From assembly GCF_001682385.1 (NCBI RefSeq), contig NZ_CP016210.1, positions 1,116,001 through 1,180,000 on the forward strand: a stretch of DNA of 64,000 bases, in the 5' to 3' direction. Positions 56,294 through 64,000 of this stretch are shown here, piece after piece. This stretch comes from Azoarcus olearius (GTDB taxonomy: Bacteria > Pseudomonadota > Gammaproteobacteria > Burkholderiales > Rhodocyclaceae). How positions within the stretch are numbered: the first letter of the stretch is position 1; every line of letters starts with the position of its first letter. A program made the translations under genes and the position numbers. The notes below the pieces were generated by a model. It saw only the letters and a program-made list of their open reading frames with translations, ran no database searches and was not told the DNA's origin.

Positions 56294-57262
56294 TTGTCCG
56301 TCCAGCAGCTATTCGCGCCGATCGCAGCCGACATGCAGGCGGTCGATGCGCTCATCCGCAAGGCCCTCTATTCCGACGTGGTGCTGATCCGTCAGGTGGC
56401 GGAGTACATCATCAACAGCGGCGGAAAGCGCCTGCGCCCCGCGCTGGTGCTGTTCAGCGCCGGCGCGGTCGGCTACCAGGGCACACAGCATCATCGTCTC
56501 GCCGCGGTGGTCGAATTCATCCACACCTCGACGCTGCTGCACGACGACGTGGTCGACGAATCGGAACTGAGGCGCGGCAACAAGACGGCCAATGCGCTGT
56601 TCGGCAATGCCGCTTCGGTTCTCGTGGGCGACTTCCTGTATACCCGCGCCTTCCAGATGATGGTCGAGGTCGACAGCATGCGGGTGATGCAGATCCTTGC
56701 CGACGCGACGAACATCATTGCAGAAGGCGAAGTGCTGCAGCTGTTGAACTGCCATAACGCCGACGTCGAGGTGGAGGACTACCTCCGCGTGATCCGCTAC
56801 AAGACGGCCAAGCTGTTCGAAGCGGCCTCGCGCCTTGGGGCCGTCCTCGGTGGCGCCGATCCGGCGCTCGAGGAGAGCATGGCCGCCTTCGGCATGCACC
56901 TCGGCACCGCCTTCCAGCTCATCGACGATGTGCTGGATTACTCGGCTGATGAAGCCGACACCGGCAAGCACCTGGGTGATGATCTGGCCGAGGGCAAGCC
57001 GACCTTGCCGCTGATCCACGTCATGCAGCACGGCAGCGCGGAGCAGGCAGCCCTGGTGCGCGGCGCAATCGAGAACGGCGGCCGCGACGATTTCGCCGCG
57101 GTGCTCGCAGCGATCCAGCAGACGGGGGCGCTCGAGGTGACGCGCCGCCACGCGCGCGAAGAGGCCGATCGCGCAATTGCAGCATTGCAAGGATTGCCCC
57201 CTTCCAATTTCAAGGAATCGCTGCTACAATTATCGGACTTTGCAGTTGAGAGAAATCACTGA
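56294..57262 (+). CDS. ispB: Octaprenyl diphosphate synthase
   Basis: A 322-aa trans-polyprenyl synthase that makes the ubiquinone side chain. The two Asp-rich motifs are LLHDDVVDE and LIDDVLDYSADE; GGKRLRPALVL and KTAKLFEAA are also present. I favour TTG 56294, giving MSVQQLFAPIAADMQAVD as in relatives; the frame opens at 56234 but the extra 20 residues look unrelated. tRNA-Pro follows 23 bp downstream. Confidence 0.93.
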   Translation: MSVQQLFAPIAADMQAVDALIRKALYSDVVLIRQVAEYIINSGGKRLRPALVLFSAGAVGYQGTQHHRLAAVVEFIHTSTLLHDDVVDESELRRGNKTANALFGNAASVLVGDFLYTRAFQMMVEVDSMRVMQILADATNIIAEGEVLQLLNCHNADVEVEDYLRVIRYKTAKLFEAASRLGAVLGGADPALEESMAAFGMHLGTAFQLIDDVLDYSADEADTGKHLGDDLAEGKPTLPLIHVMQHGSAEQAALVRGAIENGGRDDFAAVLAAIQQTGALEVTRRHAREEADRAIAALQGLPPSNFKESLLQLSDFAVERNH

Positions 57263-57285
57263 TTTCAATCGGCAGCAAATCCAGT

Positions 57286-57362
57286 CGGGGAATAGCTCAG
57301 CCTGGTAGAGCACTGCGTTCGGGACGCAGGGGCCGGAGGTTCGAATCCTCTTTCCCCGACCA
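57286..57362 (+). tRNA. tRNA-Pro (anticodon CGG)
   Basis: A 77-base cloverleaf. Acceptor CGGGGAA pairs with TTCCCCG. The D-arm is AGCTCAGCCTGGTAGAGC, the anticodon stem-loop is CTGCG-TTCGGGA-CGCAG with CGG, and the T-arm GGAGG-TTCGAAT-CCTCT is followed by TTCCCCG, A and CCA. It reads CCG codons, which are frequent in this genome. Confidence 0.97.
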
Positions 57363-57379
57363 GAATTCCCGCTAAACGA

Positions 57380-57417
57380 GGGGTCAAGAATACGTTCTTG
57401 ACCCCTTTGTTTTTTTC
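57380..57417 (+). terminator. Rho-independent terminator of tRNA-Pro
   Basis: GGGGTCAAGAA (57380-57390), loop TACG, TTCTTGACCCC (57395-57405), then TTTGTTTTTTT. It is an 11-bp stem 17 bp after the tRNA. Confidence 0.92.
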
Positions 57418-57465
57418 CTGCGCCCGGATAGCCTTCGACGCATTCATCAACGCCCGTCGCTGCCG

Positions 57466-58401
57466 ATGCCTGTCCGCCCCGATGTACGTTTTCCGTCGAT
57501 CGAAGGTCTGCGTGCATTCGAGGCCGCGGCGCGGCTTGGCACCTTCGAGCGCGCTGCGGACGAACTGAGCGTCACGGCGAGCGCCGTCAGCAAGCGCGTT
57601 GCCGCGGTGGAGGAATTGGTCGGCGCGCTGCTTTTCAGCCGCAGCGGAAAGACGCTGGTACCGACCCCTGCCGGGCGGGAATACCTCGAGCAGGTGCGCG
57701 CCGCGCTTGGTCTGCTGGCGGCGATGCCGCTGCACCGCCGCGCAGTGCAGCGGATGACGCGGCTGAGGGTGTGCGCCCCGCCCACCTTCGCGCGCCAGAT
57801 TCTGGTTCCGGCACTGGACGGTTTCGTTGCCGAGCATCCCGATGTGGAGCTTGAGATCGTTCTCAGCGTGCCTTACCTGGACGCCGCCTCGGCTGACGTC
57901 GATGTGGAGATCCGGCACGGCGGCCCTCAGCATCACGGCGGCGACGTACTGATCCGGGACGTTTTGCTGCCGATGGCCGCTCCTGCGCTGCTTGCACAGA
58001 CCGGCCCGCTGACGCGGCCGGCCGATCTGCAGCGCCTGCGCCTGCTGCGCACCCCGCTCGAGCCGTGGACACAGTGGTTCGCGGCGGCGGGCCTCGACTG
58101 GCCGGAACCGGCGCGTGGTGCGCGGCTGGTCGACCTTGGGCTGCTGCTTGAAGCCGCGGTGTGCGGGCAGGGGGTCGCGCTCGGACGTCCGAGTCTTGCA
58201 CGGCAGTGGCTGCGCAGCGGCGCGCTGGTGGCGCTGTTCGACGTGGCGCCGCCCAGCCGGACGCACTACTTCCTTGCCCCGCAGCCGGCCTCGCTCAGCG
58301 AGACGGCGCGGGACGTGCGCGCCGCGTTCGAAAACTGGCTGCGGGCCGTGTGCGCCGCGGTGGAGCGGGAAGCGGCTGAACTTGTTTCTGGCGCGCCCTG
58401 A
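57466..58401 (+). CDS. LysR-family transcriptional regulator, GcvA-like
   Basis: A 311-aa LysR-type regulator. The HTH is in LRAFEAAARLGTFERAADELSVTASAVSKRVAAVEELVG, followed by a periplasmic-binding-protein-like effector domain. The GcvA/AmpR-like subgroup is suggested by ASAVSKRV and the effector segment VDVEIRHGG. It lies upstream of the hydroxy-acid dehydrogenase in the same direction, 78 bp away, and may control it; LysR genes are more often divergent from their targets. Confidence 0.88.
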   Translation: MPVRPDVRFPSIEGLRAFEAAARLGTFERAADELSVTASAVSKRVAAVEELVGALLFSRSGKTLVPTPAGREYLEQVRAALGLLAAMPLHRRAVQRMTRLRVCAPPTFARQILVPALDGFVAEHPDVELEIVLSVPYLDAASADVDVEIRHGGPQHHGGDVLIRDVLLPMAAPALLAQTGPLTRPADLQRLRLLRTPLEPWTQWFAAAGLDWPEPARGARLVDLGLLLEAAVCGQGVALGRPSLARQWLRSGALVALFDVAPPSRTHYFLAPQPASLSETARDVRAAFENWLRAVCAAVEREAAELVSGAP

Positions 58402-58479
58402 ACAATATTCCGACATCGGCGCGGCGCCGGTGGCGATGATGGCGGCCATTGCCAACGCCAACTCCGAGGACGTCCATCC

Positions 58480-59628
58480 ATGCCCGCTGCACCCATCACC
58501 TGCATCGACGATCTGCGCCGTCTGGCGCTCAAGCGCGTGCCGCGCATGTTCTACGACTACGCGGATTCCGGCTCGTGGACCGAGAGCACCTACCGCGCCA
58601 ACGAGGCGGACTTCCAGTCGATCAAGCTGCGTCAACGGGTGGCGGTGAACATGGATGGGCGCACGCTGCGTACCACGATGGCCGGCCAGGAGGTCGCGAT
58701 GCCGGTCGCGATCGCGCCGACCGGACTGACCGGGATGCAGCATGCCGACGGCGAGATCCTCGCCGCGCGCGCGGCGGAGAAGTTCGGTGTGCCCTTCACC
58801 TTGTCGACGATGAGCATCTGCTCGATCGAGGACGTCGCGGCCCATACCACGGCCCCGTTCTGGTTCCAGGTCTATGTGATGCGCGACCGCGACTTCGTCG
58901 AACGCCTGATCGATCGCGCCAAAGCGGCGAGGTGTTCGGCGCTGATGCTGACCCTGGACCTGCAGATCCTCGGTCAGCGCCACAAGGATCTGAAGAACGG
59001 CCTTTCGGCGCCGCCGAAGCCCACCCTGGCCAATCTGATCAATCTGGCGACGAAGCCGCGCTGGTGCCTCGGCATGCTGAGGACGCCGCGGCGCAGCTTC
59101 GGCAACATCGTCGGCCATGCCCGCGGCGTGGGCGACATGTCCTCACTGGCGAGCTGGACGGCGGAGCAGTTCGATCCGGGGCTGAGCTGGGCGGACGTCG
59201 AATGGATCAAGAAGCGCTGGGGCGGCAAGCTGATCCTGAAGGGAATCATGGATGCCGAGGACGCGCGCCTGGCCGCCGACAGCGGCGCAGATGCACTGGT
59301 GGTGTCCAACCACGGCGGGCGCCAGCTCGACGGCGCACCATCGTCGATCCACGCCCTCCCCGGCATCGTCGACGCCGTGGGAAAGTCGATCGAAGTGTGG
59401 ATGGACGGCGGAATCCGCAGCGGACAGGATGTGTTCAAGGCCGTGGCGATGGGCGCGCGTGGCACCCTGATCGGCCGTGCCTTCCTCTACGGCCTCGGGG
59501 CCATGGGCGAGGCCGGCGTGGCCAAGAGCCTGGAGCTGATCCGCAAGGAGCTGGACCTGACCATGGCCTTCTGCGGCCACACCGACATCCGCAAGGTCGA
59601 TCGGCGCGTGCTGCTGGAGCGCGCCTGA
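58480..59628 (+). CDS. lldD: FMN-dependent alpha-hydroxy-acid dehydrogenase (L-lactate dehydrogenase-like)
   Basis: A 382-aa enzyme of the FMN-dependent alpha-hydroxy-acid oxidase family. FMN- and substrate-binding segments are MPVAIAPTGLTGMQHADGE, WFQVYVMRDR, LTLDLQILGQRHKD, ILKGIMDAEDA, the catalytic-His motif VVSNHGGRQLDGA, and WMDGGIRSGQDVFKA. LldD oxidises L-lactate to pyruvate; related enzymes use glycolate or mandelate, so the exact substrate is open. Confidence 0.88.
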   Translation: MPAAPITCIDDLRRLALKRVPRMFYDYADSGSWTESTYRANEADFQSIKLRQRVAVNMDGRTLRTTMAGQEVAMPVAIAPTGLTGMQHADGEILAARAAEKFGVPFTLSTMSICSIEDVAAHTTAPFWFQVYVMRDRDFVERLIDRAKAARCSALMLTLDLQILGQRHKDLKNGLSAPPKPTLANLINLATKPRWCLGMLRTPRRSFGNIVGHARGVGDMSSLASWTAEQFDPGLSWADVEWIKKRWGGKLILKGIMDAEDARLAADSGADALVVSNHGGRQLDGAPSSIHALPGIVDAVGKSIEVWMDGGIRSGQDVFKAVAMGARGTLIGRAFLYGLGAMGEAGVAKSLELIRKELDLTMAFCGHTDIRKVDRRVLLERA

Positions 59629-59661
59629 AAAAAGAAAGCGCCGCGAATGCGGCGCTTCTTC
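59629..59661. terminator. Bidirectional terminator between lldD and bamD
   Basis: AAGCGCCGC (59636-59644), loop GAAT, GCGGCGCTT (59649-59657), with an A run on the left and a T-rich right flank. It lies between two converging genes and can serve both. Confidence 0.75.
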
Positions 59662-59674
59662 TGCGGTGCTGGGC

Positions 59675-60470
59675 TTACCAGAGCTGCCACCACGGCCGGC
59701 GGTCCGGCGGGCCGCCCGAGTAATAGACGCTGTTGGGAAAGTTCTTCTGCAGCACGCGCTCGGCGTCGCCCTGCAGGTCTTTCAAACCGAGCGCTTCGTA
59801 GCTCTTCACCATCAGGTACAGCGCCTCCTCGGTCGCGGGCGTTCCCGGATAGGTTGCCACCGCGGTCTGGGCGCGATTCGCGGCCGCGATGAAGGCGCCG
59901 CGGCGGTAGTAGTAGCGGGCGACGTGCACATCGTGCGCTGCCAGCGAGTTCACCAGGTACTGCATGCGCTGACGCGAGTCTTCTGCGTACTTGCTCTCGG
60001 GAAAGCGCGTGACCAACTCGCGGAAGGTGTCGAAGGCTTCGCGTGCGCCCTTCGGATCGCGTTCCGACAGGTCCTGGTTGGAAATCCCGGCCAGCAGGCC
60101 CAGATCCTCGTTGAAGTTCACCAGCCCCTTCAGGTAATAGACGTAGTCGACGTTGGGGTGATTGGGGTGCAGCTTGATGAAGCGGTCTGCCGCGGCCAGC
60201 GCCAGGCCCGGCTCACCCGACTTGTAGTGCGCGTAGGCGACCTCGATCTGGGCCTGCTGCGCAAAGCGCCCGTAGGGGTAGCGCGCTTCCAGTTTTTCGA
60301 ACAGCTTGATCGCGCGATCGTAGCCGCCTTCGGTCATCGAGGCCTTGGCTTCGGCATACAGCTTCTGCGCATTCCAGCCTGAGGTTTCGTCGATTTCGTC
60401 CGGGAGGGAACTGCAGGCGCCAAGCAGCAACGCGCCGATCAGGGCGAATTTTCCCGCTACACTTCCCAAG

Positions 60471-60484
<14 letters not shown>
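59675..60484 (-). CDS. bamD: Outer membrane protein assembly factor BamD
   Basis: A 269-aa lipoprotein of the BAM complex, which inserts beta-barrel proteins in the outer membrane. It has a lipoprotein signal (lipobox LLGACSS) and TPR repeats (LYAEAKASMTEGGYDRAIKLFEKLEARYPYG, HYKSGEPGLALAAADRFIKLHPNHPNVDYVYYLKGL split across two units). ATG 60484 gives MARFTLGSVAG; GTG 60493 is an alternative. It diverges from rluD with nearly overlapping starts. Confidence 0.95.
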
Positions 60485-61468
<984 letters not shown>

Positions 61469-61472
<4 letters not shown>

Positions 61473-62230
61473 CCACGTTTCCCCTGTCTCTGGCGTCAAC
61501 CGTCATCGTTCCGGCGTGGCCCTTGCCGCCCGGAGTGCGCGCCTTGCTGACCACACGTCGGGGCGGGCACAGCGCTGCACCCTATGACGGCTTCAATCTG
61601 GGCACCCACGTGGGCGATCGGCCGGCGGACGTGGCCGCGAACCGGGCGCTGTTGCAGACCGCGCTACCCGCCGCGCCGTGCTGGCTTGACCAGGTGCACG
61701 GCGTCGATGTCGCGGACGCGGATTGCGCGCACGGCGTGCCGGTTGCCGATGCGGCGGTCGCGCGGCGACCCGGCGTTGTCTGCGCGGTGATGACCGCAGA
61801 TTGCCTGCCGGTGTTGTTCAGCGACGACGCGGGAACCGTGGTGGCCGCGGCGCACGCCGGGTGGCGGGGGCTTGCCGCCGGAGTGCTCGAAGCGACGGTG
61901 GCGCGGATGGCGGTGCCGCCGGCTCACATCCTGGCCTGGCTCGGGCCGGCCATCGGCCCGGCTGCGTTCGAGGTCGGTGACGAGGTGCGGGCCGCTTTCG
62001 TCAGTGCGGATGCGGGCGCGGCCAGCGCCTTCCATCCGGCGGGAACGTCGGGAAAGTGGCTGGCCGATCTTTTCCAGCTCGCACGCCGTCGCCTTGCCGC
62101 CATGGGCGTCATGCACGTCCACGGCGGCGACACCTGTACGTATTCCGACGCTGCGCGCTTCTATTCCTATCGGCGCGACGGCGCGACGGGGCGCTTTGCA
62201 TCCTTGATCTGGCGCGAAGACCATGCGTAA
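61469..62230 (+). CDS. pgeF: Peptidoglycan editing factor PgeF (multicopper polyphenol oxidase family)
   Basis: A 253-aa protein of the YfiH/PgeF family, which removes wrongly incorporated L-Ser residues from peptidoglycan precursors in E. coli. Family landmarks are LLTTRRGGHSAAPYDGFNLGTHVGD, MTADCLPVLF, AAHAGWRGLAAGVL, WLGPAIGP and GGDTCTYSDAARFYSYRRDG. The His and Cys positions of the metal site are present. Its ATG overlaps the rluD stop, so the two are co-translated. Confidence 0.93.
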
Positions 62231-62268
62231 GCGGCACCTCGCGCCGGCTTATCACTCCAGCATGAACG

Positions 62269-62490
62269 CTATTGATCGCGCCCGGAATCGGCTCTATCGT
62301 TGAGGCTGTCGTCCGTCGCCGAACGTGCCGCCTTGTGGCGCCTCCGGGCGGGCGTACCGAACAACCACAAGAACAGTGCCAGCGGCGCAAGTCCGAAGAA
62401 AATGAAGGTGAGCACGCCGCCGACTACGGTATCGTCGGATACCGCGGCGAGCAGGGCTACGTAGAGCCACGCGATGGCGATCAGGTACAT
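62269..62490 (-). CDS. Small membrane protein
   Basis: A 73-aa protein with two hydrophobic helices (MYLIAIAWLYVALLAAVS and VVGGVLTFIFFGLAPLALFLWLFG) and a charged, hydrophilic C-terminus. It resembles small inner-membrane proteins found in many betaproteobacteria. It lies between pgeF and phaC, on the other strand. Function unknown. Confidence 0.65.
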   Translation of the reverse strand: MYLIAIAWLYVALLAAVSDDTVVGGVLTFIFFGLAPLALFLWLFGTPARRRHKAARSATDDSLNDRADSGRDQ

Positions 62491-62577
62491 GCCTCGATTG
62501 TACTTCCGCGGGCTGCGCGGACGAGGCGACGACGGAAACTATCGGGGCTGCTGGCGGCCTCGGCTTAGGAGGGGCAG

Positions 62578-64000
62578 ATGTCCAATTCGAACGAAGGGCA
62601 GGCGGCTGCGGCCATGCAGGCGATGCTCCTGGCGGGCCAGGCCATGGCCCAGACATTTTTCGACAATATCGCCAAACAGCACTCGGCCGTGGCGGATTCC
62701 GGCGGGGGAGGCGTGCCGCCGCTGCCACTGCCCGAAACCGAAACCTTCTCCCGTCTCCAGCACGATTTCGCCGAGAAGCACCTCGCCCTGTGGTCGTCGA
62801 TGCTCGGGCGCAAACCGCAGCAGCCGGTTGCCCCCGTCGTGAAGGCGGTCGAGGCAGACAAGCGCTTCAACGCCCCGGAATGGGCCGACAGCCCGGTGTT
62901 CGACTATGTCCGCCAGGCCTACATGTTGAACGCGGGTTTCCTGAAGGAGGTTGCGGATGCCTTGCCGATTGCCGATGGCCGCGCGAAATCCCGCATCCAG
63001 TTCCTGACCCGGCAGTACATCGATGCGCTCGCGCCGACCAACTTTGCTGCGACCAATCCCGAGTTCATCCGTACCGCACTCGAAACGCGCGGCGAAAGCA
63101 TCACGACCGGGGTCAGGAACCTGATTGCCGACCTCGAGAAGGGCCGGATCTCGATGACCGACGACGAGGCGTTCGAGGTCGGCCGCAACCTGGCGGTGTC
63201 GCCGGGTGCGGTGATCTATCAGAACGAACTCATCCAGCTGATCCAGTACGCGCCGCTGACCGACAAGGTGGCCCAGGTTCCGCTGCTGATCGTGCCGCCC
63301 TGCATCAACAAGTTCTACATCCTCGATCTCCAGCCGGAGAATTCGCTGGTGCGCTTCCTCGTCGAGCAAGGGCACACGGTGTTCCTGGTGTCGTGGAAGA
63401 ACGTCCGGCCGGACGAGGGCAACTTCACCTGGGATGACTATCTCGACAAGGGCGTGTTCGCCGCGCTCGACGTCGTGCGCGCGGTCACGCGCGTCAAAAA
63501 GCCGAACGTGCTGGGCTTCTGCGTCGGCGGCACCATTCTGACCTCGGCACTCGCCGTCGCCCGCGCGCGCGGGGAGGACCCGGTGCAGAGCCTGACCCTG
63601 ATGACCACGCTGCTCGATTTCGCCGATGCGGGCGAACTGGGTTGCCTGGTGGACGAGGCGAGCGTGGCGGCGCGCGAGGCCGCGATTGGCAAGGGCGGCA
63701 TCCTGCGGGGACAGGAACTGGCCAACGTGTTTTCGTCGCTGCGCGCCAACGATCTCGTCTGGCAATACGTGGTCGGCAACTATCTGAAGGGGCAGAAGCC
63801 GCAGGCCTTCGACCTGCTGTACTGGAATTCGGACTCCACCAACCTGCCGGGGCCGTTCCTGACCTGGTACCTGCGCAACATGTATCTGGAGAACAACCTG
63901 CGCGTGCCGGGCAAGCTCAAGATGCTTGGCCACAAGGTCGACCTCGGCAAGGTGGATGCGCCTGCCTATGTGATGGCCGCGCGCGAGGACCACATCGTTC
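62578..64000 (+). CDS. phaC: Class I poly(3-hydroxyalkanoate) synthase PhaC (partial, 3' end outside)
   Basis: At least 474 codons of PhaC, running off the right edge; class I enzymes are about 590 aa. It polymerises (R)-3-hydroxyacyl-CoA into storage granules. The start ATG 62578 has AGGAGG upstream. The lipase-like box with catalytic Cys is GFCVGG. PCINKFYILDL and FLVSWKNVRPDEGN are family landmarks. The last visible residues, AREDHIV, contain the catalytic-triad Asp; the His lies beyond the window. Confidence 0.95.
   Translation, partial: MSNSNEGQAAAAMQAMLLAGQAMAQTFFDNIAKQHSAVADSGGGGVPPLPLPETETFSRLQHDFAEKHLALWSSMLGRKPQQPVAPVVKAVEADKRFNAPEWADSPVFDYVRQAYMLNAGFLKEVADALPIADGRAKSRIQFLTRQYIDALAPTNFAATNPEFIRTALETRGESITTGVRNLIADLEKGRISMTDDEAFEVGRNLAVSPGAVIYQNELIQLIQYAPLTDKVAQVPLLIVPPCINKFYILDLQPENSLVRFLVEQGHTVFLVSWKNVRPDEGNFTWDDYLDKGVFAALDVVRAVTRVKKPNVLGFCVGGTILTSALAVARARGEDPVQSLTLMTTLLDFADAGELGCLVDEASVAAREAAIGKGGILRGQELANVFSSLRANDLVWQYVVGNYLKGQKPQAFDLLYWNSDSTNLPGPFLTWYLRNMYLENNLRVPGKLKMLGHKVDLGKVDAPAYVMAAREDHIV

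Overview
The window is a chromosomal segment of a high-GC betaproteobacterium, most likely a Rhodocyclales member (Azoarcus/Thauera/Aromatoleum type). This is inferred from gene order and content: hemA-prfA-prmC-grxD, argH next to an AlgZ/AlgR pair and hemCDXY, split pntAA/AB/B, a class I PHA synthase and glcDEF. No search was run.

Layout. (A) 1-18.88 kb is an accessory island. It carries a type 1-like BREX phage-defence locus read left to right: the tail of a probable brxC, a small REase-like protein, pglX, a 1642-aa NERD/pseudokinase/kinase/SF1-helicase fusion, an unknown winged-helix protein overlapping it, pglZ (type B-like) and brxL. After this come a cysteine-motif hypothetical protein, an IS3-family remnant, an AlpA-like regulator, a gene-free stretch with inverted repeats, and a small basic protein. 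The island ends exactly at a 45-bp 3' copy of tRNA-Phe, which looks like an attachment site. (B) 18.9-22.6 kb is core: hemA, prfA, prmC, grxD. (C) 22.7-25.7 kb (minus) is an HPr-rel-A type cluster: an exported Tat protein, a PqqD-like protein, an HprK-related kinase and a nucleotidyltransferase-like protein. (D) 25.8-28.6 kb (minus) is argH followed by a Ser/Thr kinase with a cyclic-nucleotide-binding domain. (E) 28.7-37.8 kb holds algZ-algR, ppc (minus) and the hemC-hemD-hemX-hemY operon. (F) 37.9-42.7 kb is a glycolate oxidase locus: GntR/FadR regulator, glcD, a 48-aa membrane protein, glcE, glcF. (G) 42.8-46.6 kb has a PP2C phosphatase and proton-translocating transhydrogenase. (H) 46.7-64 kb is housekeeping and metabolism: a degenerate GGDEF/EAL protein, a DEAD-box helicase, rlmM, an aldo/keto reductase, an orphan ugpB plus ugpQ, ispB, tRNA-Pro, a LysR regulator, an alpha-hydroxy-acid dehydrogenase, bamD, rluD, pgeF and the start of phaC.

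The main candidate for an undescribed system is the two-gene, low-GC cassette (about 4.16-10.76 kb) inside the BREX locus. It encodes the nuclease/kinase/helicase fusion and its translationally coupled partner, between high-GC pglX and pglZ. pglX itself has a low-GC core that suggests exchange of its target-recognition region. The HPr-rel-A cluster is a second, poorly understood system.
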